From: JBPOIS01 sp052034295
GTDB taxonomy: Bacteria > Pseudomonadota > Gammaproteobacteria > Pseudomonadales > Moraxellaceae
Assembly: GCA_052034295.1 (NCBI GenBank)
Contig: JBPOIS010000178.1
Coordinates: 1-10,603, forward strand
Direction of reading: 5' to 3'
DNA: 10,603 nucleotides
A program made the translations under genes and the position numbers. Below are positions 1 through 6,138 of the stretch, piece by piece. Each line of letters opens with the position of its first letter. Position 1 is the first letter of the stretch. The notes under the pieces are model-generated. The model was given only the letters and a program-made list of their open reading frames with translations, searched no databases and had not been told where the DNA came from.

Positions 1-105
1 TCCCGCCATCGCTCCTTCAAGGGCTTCATCAGCCATGTGCTGGCCGTGGTGACCGCGTATGCCTTCAGAACCAACAAGCCTAGCATGAGCCCCTGGAAGG
101 CATAG
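1..105 (+). CDS. Transposase C-terminal fragment, IS982 family (5' end outside window)
   Basis: Frame 1 is open from the first base to a TAG at 103-105 and encodes 34 residues. It begins SRHRSFKGFISHVLAVVTAY and continues to a NKPSMS tail. IS982-family transposases characteristically end with a T/SRHRS block, a hydrophobic helix with an LxxAYxF pattern, and a KKPS-like tail, all of which can be seen here. The catalytic DDE residues lie upstream of the window, so whether the transposase is intact cannot be judged. An IS5/IS4-type assignment is the main alternative. A second in-frame stop (109-111) follows closely. Confidence 0.65.
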   Translation, partial: SRHRSFKGFISHVLAVVTAYAFRTNKPSMSPWKA

Positions 106-125
106 CGTTAGACCAGATTGGGGTT
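1..125 (+). mobile_element. Right end of an IS982-type insertion sequence (boundary uncertain)
   Basis: The window opens inside a transposase reading frame that stops at 103-105, and an AT-rich, otherwise unrelated gene begins almost at once. The right end of the element should therefore lie just after the stop, roughly at 106-125. The stretch gaccagattggggt (111-124) is a candidate terminal inverted repeat, because IS982-type ends as I recall them begin with ACCC on the outer strand. The left end is outside the window, so neither the inverted repeat nor a target duplication can be confirmed. Confidence 0.45.
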
Positions 126-564
126 AAATTACCCTTATTCTTGGTACGTGGCGGATCGCCCAGGCATTTATTTTTTTAGCAATACCGAGTCCCGTGGTGC
201 CGAAGATCCACGGCCTGATGCTTTTGGTGGTTATCTGATCTGGCAGGACAAAGTGATCAGAATCTTGTTGCATGAATTTTACTGTCCACGTGGATTCATA
301 GCTAGAGAGGAATATAGAAATAAAGTGCAAGTATACTGGGCGATCTTTCAGGTCGATCTGGTGTGGGGCTGGGGCGAGCTGCAATCCTTCAAAGGTGCCG
401 AAATGGCGTGTGGCCAATCAAGAGATTTGCAACAAGCCAAATCCATGATTTATAGTGTCGCCAAAGGGATAAGAAGTATTACAGGGCACTATGTTTTTAA
501 AGACTGTAAGATTCTATTTATTGATGAGCGGTTGGACGTAGAGCCTGCGGTGGAAGGAGAATAA
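118..564 (+). CDS. Unrecognised protein, probably 5'-truncated by the adjacent IS
   Basis: This open frame of 148 codons runs from a TTG at 118 to TAA at 562-564. I do not recognise the family. The product is soluble-looking and aromatic-rich (WYVADRPGIYFFSN near the start, VDLVWGWGEL in the middle), with no signal peptide or membrane segment. No ATG lies near the start and no Shine-Dalgarno precedes the TTG. In-frame stops at 103-105 and 109-111 separate it from the transposase. The likeliest reading is that the native N-terminus was removed by the insertion sequence and that this is a gene remnant. The DNA is clearly richer in A+T than the genes to the right, which suggests horizontal acquisition. 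The next gene follows after 3 nt with a good ribosome site, so the two probably formed an operon. An immunity- or island-type cargo gene is possible but not supported by any motif. Confidence 0.55.
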   Translation: MGLNYPYSWYVADRPGIYFFSNTESRGAEDPRPDAFGGYLIWQDKVIRILLHEFYCPRGFIAREEYRNKVQVYWAIFQVDLVWGWGELQSFKGAEMACGQSRDLQQAKSMIYSVAKGIRSITGHYVFKDCKILFIDERLDVEPAVEGE

Positions 565-567
565 CAC

Positions 568-777
568 ATGGACAGAATGACATTAGCTCAAGCACTTACA
601 CATATGGATGCTTTGCGCGACCGCGGCACGTATCAAGCAACCGTAAATGATATTAAAGCATTTGTGCGCAGTGTCAGTGGCAAGGTGTACGTAACAGATG
701 GCGGGCCAGAGAAGGTAGACATCAAGACTGTGCTGTACACTGGCAGTGATCCTGCTGGCCTGCTGGGTTCGAAATAG
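568..777 (+). CDS. Small unrecognised protein, 69 aa
   Basis: ATG at 568 to TAG at 775-777. A good Shine-Dalgarno (GGAAGGAGA, 552-560) sits at the right distance and is embedded in the end of the preceding gene, so the start is well supported and translation is probably coupled. The product begins MDRMTLAQALTHMDALRDRG, an amphipathic helical opening. A central helix (NDIKAFVRSVSG) and a short beta-rich tail (KVYVTDGG, VLYTGSD) follow. No family is recognised, and no signal peptide, membrane helix or metal-binding motif is visible. Base composition matches its upstream partner and not the GC-rich chromosome, so the pair probably arrived together. A small partner or immunity protein for the upstream product is conceivable but only a guess. 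Confidence 0.55.
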   Translation: MDRMTLAQALTHMDALRDRGTYQATVNDIKAFVRSVSGKVYVTDGGPEKVDIKTVLYTGSDPAGLLGSK

Positions 778-856
778 CCTAAGCAAACCATCAACCAGAC
801 CATCACCTGCACGCACACAGGCGGGACACAGCCGCAATCCTGGCCCCACCAAAAAC

Positions 857-865
857 TGCTATGAT
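857..865 (+). promoter_or_regulatory. Extended -10 promoter placed for leaderless mRNA
   Basis: TGCTATGAT matches an extended -10 element: TG at 857-858 and hexamer TATGAT at 860-865. No convincing -35 hexamer lies 16-18 bp upstream, which is usual for extended -10 promoters. Transcription would be expected about 7 nt downstream, near base 872, which is the ATG of the histidine phosphatase. No ribosome-binding sequence is visible before that ATG. Confidence 0.45.
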
Positions 866-871
866 GCGGCC

Positions 872-1621
872 ATGAGCATTCCACCCCGATTCCCGCGCAA
901 GCTGCCGGCTGGCATGGTGGCCAGCGTGCCGCTGCTGCCCGCAGTCGAGCAGCCTGTGTTGCTGCTGACCCGGCATTCGATCCGTGAGCAGGCCAACGGA
1001 CAGGGCTTTGCCAGCTACGCACTGCCACTGACGGTGGAAGGCCAGCGGCTGGCCGAGCAGTGGGGGCAGGCCGTGACCCGTCTGTCAGGCCGCCAGTGGG
1101 GGCGGGTGGTCAGCAGCCCGATTGAACGCTGTCTGGACACCGCAGCGCGGATGCTGGGGCTGCCGCATGCCGACCACATCGACACCCACCACCTGCTGGT
1201 GGAGCCGGGCAGCCTGGTGCTGGACATCAGTCTGGTGGGGGGCTGGTTTCGCCAGCATGGCCCGCTGCAGTTCATCAATGCGTTTTTGCAGCAACAACTG
1301 GCCGGGATGAAAGACCCCGTGCAGGGCGTCGAGGACATTCTGTATTTGCTGTTTTGTGAATACCGGGCGCTTCAGGCAGGCCAGCTCGGGCTGGCGGTGA
1401 GCCATGACACCCTGCTGGCGGCTGTGGTGGGGCATTTACAGGGCCGCCGGGTGCTGGGCTGGGAGGACTGGCCCGAGATGATGGAAGGGCTGTTTCTGTG
1501 GTTTGAGCCGCTGCCGTATGACGAGATTCCGGAGTTTGCCGGGTGCACGGTCCACTGGCTGTGGCGCGGCGAACAGCACCGCTATCAGGTCAGCGCCTGG
1601 GCGGACCCACACAGCCGCTGA
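872..1621 (+). CDS. Histidine phosphatase family protein (phosphoglycerate mutase-like)
   Basis: This 249-residue protein belongs to the histidine phosphatase superfamily, whose members form a phosphohistidine intermediate. Residues 31-39 (LLTRHSIRE) carry the catalytic Arg34-His35. The usual RHG is RHS here. The SSPIERC segment at 81-87 provides the second arginine (Arg86) of the phosphate pocket. Glu111 in LVEPGS is a candidate acid residue, and SHDT at 177-180 supplies the second histidine (His178). The substrate cannot be told from sequence; the short length fits a small-molecule phosphatase better than a glycolytic mutase. I chose the ATG at 872 because the open frame upstream has no family-like sequence and overlaps promoter-like DNA. 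No Shine-Dalgarno precedes it. The gene stands alone and faces rpsT across a shared terminator. Its GC-rich codon use fits the chromosome, unlike the genes to its left. Confidence 0.85.
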   Translation: MSIPPRFPRKLPAGMVASVPLLPAVEQPVLLLTRHSIREQANGQGFASYALPLTVEGQRLAEQWGQAVTRLSGRQWGRVVSSPIERCLDTAARMLGLPHADHIDTHHLLVEPGSLVLDISLVGGWFRQHGPLQFINAFLQQQLAGMKDPVQGVEDILYLLFCEYRALQAGQLGLAVSHDTLLAAVVGHLQGRRVLGWEDWPEMMEGLFLWFEPLPYDEIPEFAGCTVHWLWRGEQHRYQVSAWADPHSR

Positions 1622-1784
1622 CTCGGGTTTTTGCCCTGAAATGACCCGATGGGGTGGCCACCGCAGTGACCATGCTTCATCCGACCCTGAAAAAACTCAG
1701 GCGGGCAGGGTGGTGCTGGGTTGCGACGCGGTGACGGATCGGCCCGGCTCAGGCGTCACCCCCTGAACACCACACCCGTGCATA

Positions 1785-1812
1785 AAAAAACCCGCCAGCT
1801 GGCGGGTTTTTT
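1785..1812. terminator. Bidirectional intrinsic terminator between histidine phosphatase gene and rpsT
   Basis: A perfect palindrome has stem CCCGCC..GGCGGG around an AGCT centre (1791-1806), flanked by A-runs at 1784-1790 and T-runs at 1807-1812. Each strand therefore reads as a GC hairpin followed by six or seven U's. It lies 22 nt past the rpsT stop and about 165 nt past the histidine phosphatase stop, so it can end both convergent transcripts. Confidence 0.9.
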
Positions 1813-1834
1813 GGGCCAGATCAGGCCGACGGGC

Positions 1835-2104
1835 TTATTTGCCAGCCAGAGCCTTGATCTTGGTGTTCAGGCGGCTCTTGTGACGGGCGGCCTTGTTTTT
1901 GTGGATGATGCCTTTGTCGGCCATGCGGTCGATGACCGGCACAGCCAGTTTGTAGGCTTCAGCGGCCACAGCGTGCTGGCCTGCTTCGATGGCGTTCACA
2001 ACTTTCTTGATGTAGGTGCGTACCATGGAACGCTGGCTGGCGTTGTGCATGCGCTGCTTCAGGTTTTGACGGGCGCGTTTTTTGGCTTGGGCAGAGTTGG
2101 CCAC
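1835..2104 (-). CDS. rpsT: 30S ribosomal protein S20, GTG start
   Basis: This is the small-subunit protein S20, a primary binder of 16S rRNA. It has 89 residues, the normal size. The opening (M/V)ANSAQAKKRARQ is the family signature. The central RSMVRTYIKKV and the KGIIHKNKAARHKSRLN segment near the end are strongly conserved. The frame also has an ATG at 2119, five codons upstream, but no ribosome site precedes that one. The GTG at 2104 has AGGA (2113-2116 on the minus strand) 8 nt upstream and gives exactly the canonical N-terminus, so I take it as the start. Non-ATG starts are known for rpsT (TTG in E. coli), where S20 represses its own translation. The gene is monocistronic, with its own terminator and a leader of about 130 nt if the promoter proposed at 2241-2269 is right. 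Confidence 0.97.
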   Translation of the reverse strand: MANSAQAKKRARQNLKQRMHNASQRSMVRTYIKKVVNAIEAGQHAVAAEAYKLAVPVIDRMADKGIIHKNKAARHKSRLNTKIKALAGK

Positions 2105-2240
2105 TCGTGCAGTCCTCATAAGATGGGTTGAGATCGCAGATTCCGGCACACCTTGGCTAGAGGATGGAGCGGTACCTGAAGGGGAATGTCTCCGGGTCCT
2201 GCTCGCAGCTCGGAACGCCGATCCGCAAAACAAGTCGCAA

Positions 2241-2269
2241 ATATTGCCAAAATCCCCTTGCAGCGTCAA
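2241..2269 (-). promoter_or_regulatory. Candidate rpsT promoter
   Basis: On the minus strand a TTGACG (2264-2269, 5 of 6 consensus matches) is followed after exactly 17 bp by CAATAT (2241-2246, 3 of 6). Transcription would begin near 2234, giving a leader of about 130 nt before the GTG. The -10 is weak. A perfect TTGACA at 2298-2303 on the same strand has no acceptable -10 partner. Confidence 0.4.
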
Positions 2270-2321
2270 CCAGCCTGTGGCGAACTGAGGGGGTTTTTGT
2301 CAAAACAGGCCGAAATGAACC

Positions 2322-2993
2322 ATGAAAACTGCCATTGTTCTGGGCGGCACCGGGCTGGTGGGCCGTCATTTGCTGGCTGCACTGGTGGCCACGGGCCGCT
2401 ATGGGCGGATTCTGGCGCTGGTGCGCCGGGTGCCCGATGACCGTCTGGTCGCGGTTGAATACCGGCCTGTGGCGGATTTTGCCCGGCTGGGTGAGGCGCT
2501 GGCCGGGCTGGACCTGAACGGGGCCGAGGCGTTCAGCACGCTGGGGACCACGCGCAGACAGGCCGGTAGCAAGGCGGCCTTCCGGGCGGTGGATTTTGGC
2601 TACAACCACCAGTTTGCCCAGTCGGTGCGGGCGCAGGGGGCCACACATTTCCTGCTGCTGTCGGCGCTGGGCGCTTCGGCGCAGTCCTGGGTGTTTTACA
2701 ATCAGGTCAAGGGCGAGCTGGAACAGGCGGTGCGTGAGCTGGGCTTTGTCCGGCTGTCGATCTTTCAGCCGTCGCTGCTGCTGGGTGGCCATGAAGGCCG
2801 ACGCGGGGAGCGACTGGCGCAGCAAGCCTTTGAATGGGTGCAGCCGCTGCTGCCGTCGCAGTTTGCCGCGCGACCGATCGAAGCGCAGCGGGTGGCGCAG
2901 GCCATGGTTCAGTTGGCCGGTCAGCCTGACGCCGGGCCAGCGGTTCGGGTATATTCCAACCTCGACATGCTGAACCTGACAGGAACCCCGTGA
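2322..2993 (+). CDS. Atypical SDR-family NAD(P)-binding oxidoreductase (HTATIP2/TIP30-like)
   Basis: This 223-residue Rossmann-fold protein is of the atypical short-chain dehydrogenase type. The nucleotide-binding loop GGTGLVG is at residues 8-14, right after the first beta strand. The STLGTTR segment at 72-78, followed by a KAAFRAVD element, is typical of the TIP30/HTATIP2-like branch. A candidate catalytic set is Ser114 in LLLSALG plus Tyr126-xxx-Lys130 in FYNQVKGELE. The physiological substrate is unknown for this branch. The ATG at 2322 directly precedes the glycine loop, as expected, although its Shine-Dalgarno is weak. The gene diverges from rpsT and opens a three-gene operon: its TGA shares a base with the ATG of the rraA-like gene. 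Nothing unusual in length or codon use is visible. Confidence 0.85.
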   Translation: MKTAIVLGGTGLVGRHLLAALVATGRYGRILALVRRVPDDRLVAVEYRPVADFARLGEALAGLDLNGAEAFSTLGTTRRQAGSKAAFRAVDFGYNHQFAQSVRAQGATHFLLLSALGASAQSWVFYNQVKGELEQAVRELGFVRLSIFQPSLLLGGHEGRRGERLAQQAFEWVQPLLPSQFAARPIEAQRVAQAMVQLAGQPDAGPAVRVYSNLDMLNLTGTP

Positions 2994-3499
2994 TGAGCAC
3001 TGCAACCAAGCCGTTTGTGACCTGTGACCTGCTGGATGACCACCCGGACACCCAGGTGTGCCAGCCCAGTCTGGATGGCAAATTTTTCCGGAATTTTGGC
3101 GGGCGGCGCAGCTTTTACGGCGAAGTGGTCACGGTGAAGTGCTTTGAAGACAATTCCCGGGTCAAGGAGCTGCTGGCCACGCCCGGACAGGGCAGGGTGC
3201 TGGTGGTGGATGGCGGCGCGTCGATGCGCTGTGCGCTGCTGGGTGACCTGATTGCCGACAGTGCGGTGCAACAGGGCTGGTCCGGGGTGATTGTCTATGG
3301 CTGTGTACGCGATGTGGATGCGCTGGCCGGGCTGGATCTGGGCGTGCAGGCGCTGGGCTGCATTCCCCGCAAGAGTCACCGCAAGGGGCTGGGCGAAACC
3401 GGCCAAACCCTGTACTTTGGGGGGCTGACCATCCAGCCGGGCATGTTTGTGTATGCCGATGCCAATGGCATCCTGGTGTCCAGTCAAGCGCTGATTTAA
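2993..3499 (+). CDS. rraA: RraA family protein (regulator of RNase E activity A / oxaloacetate decarboxylase-aldolase fold)
   Basis: This 168-residue protein is close in length to E. coli RraA (161). It starts with TKPFVTCDLLDDHPD and contains FRNFGGRRSFYGEVVTVKC, VLVVDGGASMRCALLGDLIA and GVIVYGCVRDVDAL, all family hallmarks. RraA trimers bind RNase E and RNA helicases and reduce RNA decay. The fold is shared with 4-hydroxy-4-methyl-2-oxoglutarate aldolases. The metal and substrate motif Asp-X20-Arg-Asp is present (Asp85, Arg106, Asp107), so enzymatic activity cannot be excluded. I chose ATG 2993, which overlaps the upstream TGA by one base (TGATG) and has AGGA 8 nt before it. The in-frame GTG at 2990 is an alternative. 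Translational coupling to the SDR gene is likely. Confidence 0.92.
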   Translation: MSTATKPFVTCDLLDDHPDTQVCQPSLDGKFFRNFGGRRSFYGEVVTVKCFEDNSRVKELLATPGQGRVLVVDGGASMRCALLGDLIADSAVQQGWSGVIVYGCVRDVDALAGLDLGVQALGCIPRKSHRKGLGETGQTLYFGGLTIQPGMFVYADANGILVSSQALI

Positions 3500-3520
3500 T
3501 TGCTGCCGGAGTCTATGGGG

Positions 3521-4291
3521 ATGCTGCACCAGTTCAAAGTCTTGCAATCCGTGGCCACCACCCTGACCAGCCCGCAGGGCGTGATGGGCGATCCATTTGT
3601 CAAACAGCCCACCGAGCACCTCAAGCTCTACGATCTGGAAGGCTGTCCCTATTGCCGCCGGGTGCGTGAGGTGCTGACCCTGCTGAATCTGGATGCGGAG
3701 ATCTACCCGTGTCCGAAAGAGGGCCGCCGCTTCCGGCCTGAGGCCATCGCCCTGACCGGCAAGGCCCAGTTTCCGCTGCTGGTCGATGAAAACACCGGCA
3801 CTGTGCTGCAGGAGTCGCAGGCGATCATCGATTACCTGTTCAAAACCTATGGCAAGACCGGCCGCACCCCCAGCCGCTGGCAGCACCTGCCAGCACGGGA
3901 TGCACGGCGCAGCCTGGGCAGTCTGCTGAGCGGGATGCGTGGCTTGCGGGCCGAGCACAGCAACCACGATCAGGGACGCCCGGCTGAGCTGCTGGAGCTG
4001 TGGAGCTTTGAGGGCAGCCCCTACACCCGTCTGGTGCGTGAGCGCCTGTGCGAGCTGGAGCTGCCGTATGTGCTGCACAACGTGGCCAAGGAGCGCTGGC
4101 AGGACATGGGCCCGGCAGTGCTGCGCCTGAAGCCCGGCCCCTATGAGCCGCTGCACGGCGGCAAGCGCGAGCGTGAGCTGGCACGAATGCAGGGGCGGAT
4201 GCAGGTGCCGTATCTGGTGGACCCGAACACCGGTGCCCGGCTGTTTGAATCGGCGGCGATCCTGGACTACCTGAACCGCACCTATTACTGA
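3521..4291 (+). CDS. Tandem glutathione S-transferase N-terminal (thioredoxin-fold) domain protein
   Basis: This 256-residue protein has two thioredoxin-like GST-N domains and no helical GST-C domain. Domain 1 (about 34-110) has LKLYDLEGCPYCRRVREVL with a CPYC active site at 42-45, a cis-proline at QFPLLVD and the glutathione-binding QESQAIIDYL. Domain 2 (about 156-254) repeats the plan as LLELWSFEGSPYTRLVRERL, MQVPYLVD and FESAAILDYL, but its active site is SPYT (166-169), with both cysteines lost. Proteins of this layout resemble plant and bacterial glutaredoxin/GST hybrids; the reaction is unknown. The frame opens at a TTG (3500). ATGs at 3515 and 3521 are both possible. GGAG (3508-3511) is 9 nt from 3521 and only 3 nt from 3515, so I prefer 3521. 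The gene follows rraA by 21 nt and is probably the last in the operon. Confidence 0.85.
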   Translation: MLHQFKVLQSVATTLTSPQGVMGDPFVKQPTEHLKLYDLEGCPYCRRVREVLTLLNLDAEIYPCPKEGRRFRPEAIALTGKAQFPLLVDENTGTVLQESQAIIDYLFKTYGKTGRTPSRWQHLPARDARRSLGSLLSGMRGLRAEHSNHDQGRPAELLELWSFEGSPYTRLVRERLCELELPYVLHNVAKERWQDMGPAVLRLKPGPYEPLHGGKRERELARMQGRMQVPYLVDPNTGARLFESAAILDYLNRTYY

Positions 4292-4309
4292 CGCTGCAAA
4301 GGGAGAAGC

Positions 4310-4933
4310 TCAGCGCCAGACCGGCTGTGGGGCGCGTTCCGGGTGCTGGGCCTGTTCGCGCCAGTAGCGCAGGTCGGCTTCGGCCTTTTCCAGCCGGTAT
4401 TGCTGGCGTTCCAGATCCCGGTCCAGTTGCCAGATGCGGTCCTGCATCAGGCGCTGGGCCTGTGCAGTGGGGGCAGGCTTGCTGCTGGTCAGGTCACGGT
4501 AGAGCCGCTCACGCTCGGCACGCAGGCTGTCGAGCTGCTTCTGGGCATCACGCAGTTTGCTGCCCACCTGCACATACGGCGTGAGCTGGGGAATGCTGGC
4601 CACCGGGCACACGCTCAGGTCCACCGGGGTGGAGACGGCTTTTTCCAGTACCACCGGCGCCGTACAGAACACCCGCAGACCTTCGGCATGGCCTGCCCGA
4701 TAGGTCGGCTGGGCCGAGGCCAGCACCGTGGCCCGCTGTAGGGCGCACTCCTGCAGCAACTGGCCATAACGGGGCGCACGGCCCTCCAGGCCATCGCGGC
4801 GGCCCACCTCGGACCAGTTGCCCTGGTTGCACTCGGCCACACTCAGGGTCTGGCAGCCGGCCAGCAGGGCAGTCAGGGCCACAGGCCAAAAGCGCCGCAT
4901 CGGCAATGGGCTAAAGACCAAATTTGCGTGCAT
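4310..4933 (-). CDS. DUF2799 domain lipoprotein with C-terminal coiled coil
   Basis: This 207-residue predicted outer-membrane or periplasmic lipoprotein has a basic MRRFW segment, a hydrophobic stretch and a lipobox ALLAGC, making Cys27 the probable lipidated residue. A DUF2799 domain follows (about 34-112): CNQGNWSEVGRRDGLEGR, a conserved Tyr, QECALQ, YRAGHAEGLRVFC and a terminal CP. Its conserved cysteines may form disulfides. Residues 127-195 are rich in Leu, Glu, Arg and Gln in heptad-like spacing (LRDAQKQLDSLRAERERLYR) and should form a coiled coil. No function is known for the family. The ATG at 4933 is taken as start. An internal ATG at 4900 would give a 15-residue signal peptide and is equally possible, as neither has a strong ribosome site. 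The gene converges with the GST operon, with 18 nt between stops and no clear terminator. Confidence 0.8.
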   Translation of the reverse strand: MHANLVFSPLPMRRFWPVALTALLAGCQTLSVAECNQGNWSEVGRRDGLEGRAPRYGQLLQECALQRATVLASAQPTYRAGHAEGLRVFCTAPVVLEKAVSTPVDLSVCPVASIPQLTPYVQVGSKLRDAQKQLDSLRAERERLYRDLTSSKPAPTAQAQRLMQDRIWQLDRDLERQQYRLEKAEADLRYWREQAQHPERAPQPVWR

Positions 4934-4962
4934 GTCCAGTCCAGGGTCCTGCAGGGCAGATC

Positions 4963-4991
4963 CCTGTATTCAAGGGCCAAATGCCCGTCAA
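4963..4991 (-). promoter_or_regulatory. Candidate promoter of the DUF2799 lipoprotein gene
   Basis: On the minus strand TTGACG (4986-4991) is followed after 17 bp by TACAGG (4963-4968). The -35 matches 5 of 6 consensus bases and the -10 matches 3 of 6. Initiation near 4956 would leave a 5' leader of about 23 nt before the ATG at 4933. Confidence 0.35.
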
Positions 4992-5033
4992 TGCAACCGG
5001 ATTTGTGCCCGGTGCTGCGGTTTTAAAAATAGC

Positions 5034-6011
5034 CTAAGCATTTTTATCTGAAAACTGCCGCCGATACTGACCCGGACTGATCCCATAAGCCCGGCGAAAA
5101 GCCTGCGAAAAGGCCGATTCAGAGCTGTAGCCCACCTGTTCACTGATGCGTGCGATGCTGTGTTGCTGGCGACGCAGTGCACGGGCCGCCAGACGCAGGC
5201 GATGTTGCACCAGATAGCCCAGCGGCGGCTGGTGCATGACCGTGTGGAAGTGGGCTGCAAACGCTGAACGCGACATGCAGGCCATGCGGGCCAGCTCTGC
5301 CACGGTCCAGGGACGCTCCGGGTGTTGGTGCAGGGCCGTCAGCACCACGGACAACTGGGGATCCTGCAGGGCCACCAGCCAGCTCTCGCTGTCACTGGAC
5401 AGTTGCTCCACATAGTCGCGGATGCACTCCACCAGAAACATGCCAATCAGGCGGTTCATCAGGCTGTCACGGCCGGGACGGGCCAATTGGGTTTCCAGTG
5501 CCAGAAACTCCAGGCCAATGCGCAGCCATTCCGGCCGGCTCAGTTCGTCTTCGCCACTGACCCGCAGGTAGTCGGGCAACCCGGCAAACAGGGGGGCCGC
5601 CATTTCAGTGTCAATCTGACAGCGCACCCCAAGCAGCAAATGACTGGATTGATTGGTGTACACCATCACTGGGTCATTGCGGTGGCCACGAAATTCCCCC
5701 TGCAGGTCATGCAGGGGCCGCCGGCACTGTAGCTCACCAAAACAAATCTGGTGTGGGGTGCGAAAGGGCAGCATCAGCACATTGCCGGTCCGCAGCGGCA
5801 GCCGCTGCTGATCATGCTCCAGGGTCAGAAACAGCTCACCCTGCAACACCACATAAAACATCACCCCCTGCTGCGGGGCCAGCCGAATGCCGTGGCCATT
5901 TTCGCCCAGCACATACAGGTATTCTGCGTGGCTAAAATGGATGTCATCCAGAATATGGCTCAGGGCATCCATGGCACTCCCAAAAACAGTCTCGATCGCA
6001 GCGTTCATCAT
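5034..6011 (-). CDS. AraC/XylS-family transcriptional regulator with N-terminal cupin domain
   Basis: This 325-residue protein has a ligand-binding, cupin-type N-terminal domain (about 15-200; GVMFYVVLQGELFLTL and LPLRTGNVLMLPFRTPHQI are typical cupin strands). The C-terminal AraC DNA-binding domain (about 220-320) has two helix-turn-helices: WTVAELARMACMSRSAFAAHF (235-255) and ISEQVGYSSESAFSQAFRRA (289-308), closing with YGISPGQYRRQ. The start at 6011 has AAAGGAT 7 nt upstream; a second ATG follows immediately. It is divergently transcribed from alkB, with 127 bp between the starts. The Acinetobacter precedent of an AraC/XylS-type regulator (AlkR) controlling the alkane hydroxylase alkM makes this the obvious candidate activator of alkB, with alkanes or derivatives as effector. 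That role is inferred from position and family; the cupin domain does not show ligand specificity. Confidence 0.9.
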   Translation of the reverse strand: MMNAAIETVFGSAMDALSHILDDIHFSHAEYLYVLGENGHGIRLAPQQGVMFYVVLQGELFLTLEHDQQRLPLRTGNVLMLPFRTPHQICFGELQCRRPLHDLQGEFRGHRNDPVMVYTNQSSHLLLGVRCQIDTEMAAPLFAGLPDYLRVSGEDELSRPEWLRIGLEFLALETQLARPGRDSLMNRLIGMFLVECIRDYVEQLSSDSESWLVALQDPQLSVVLTALHQHPERPWTVAELARMACMSRSAFAAHFHTVMHQPPLGYLVQHRLRLAARALRRQQHSIARISEQVGYSSESAFSQAFRRAYGISPGQYRRQFSDKNA

Positions 6012-6040
6012 GCTATGATCCTTTCAACAAAAAAAACCAC

Positions 6041-6082
6041 TCTGGACGCGCGCGACAATTTTCTGGACGTATCGCGCTTCAA
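6041..6082. promoter_or_regulatory. Two 21-bp-spaced direct repeats, candidate AraC-type operator for alkB
   Basis: TCTGGACG occurs at 6041-6048 and again at 6062-6069. The start-to-start distance of 21 bp is exactly two helical turns and matches the spacing of the araI1/araI2 half-sites bound by AraC dimers. The second unit would end at the -35 region of a weak alkB promoter (TTCAAG 6078-6083, 17 bp, CAAGAT 6101-6106). This is the arrangement expected for class II activation. Only the first eight bases of each unit match well. Confidence 0.5.
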
Positions 6083-6106
6083 GCCCCGTCACTCTCTTGT
6101 CAAGAT
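6078..6106 (+). promoter_or_regulatory. Candidate activator-dependent alkB promoter
   Basis: TTCAAG (6078-6083) and CAAGAT (6101-6106) are separated by 17 bp. Each matches only three consensus bases, as expected if an activator bound at the adjacent direct repeats is required. Initiation near 6113 would give a leader of about 26 nt carrying the GAGAGAG ribosome site at 6125-6131. TTGTCA at 6097-6102 is an alternative -35, but it would place the start too close to the ATG. Confidence 0.3.
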
Positions 6107-6138
6107 GAACCATCACTGCTGGATGAGAGAGTTTTTCC

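Noticed and set aside
772..785. A 14-bp exact repeat, AAATAGCCTAAGCA, found here and at 5027-5040
   Set aside because: Both copies overlap stop codons of unrelated genes in opposite orientation. A single 14-mer match is not unlikely by chance in 10.6 kb, and no flanking similarity extends it.
2921..4156. A 411-codon minus-strand frame opposite rraA and the GST-like gene
   Set aside because: It reads as Gln/His/Ala-rich antisense of two recognisable genes, with no family signature.
6011..6019. A second extended -10 (TGCTATGAT) pointing toward alkB
   Set aside because: It overlaps the regulator's start codon, has no -35, and would place the proposed AraC repeats downstream of the start site; it is probably coincidence.
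6041..6080. A sigma-54 promoter before alkB, suggested by TGGACG...GCTT
   Set aside because: The GG to GC spacing is 9 in the second copy and absent in the first, where N10 is required; the AraC-type neighbour also does not fit sigma-54 control.
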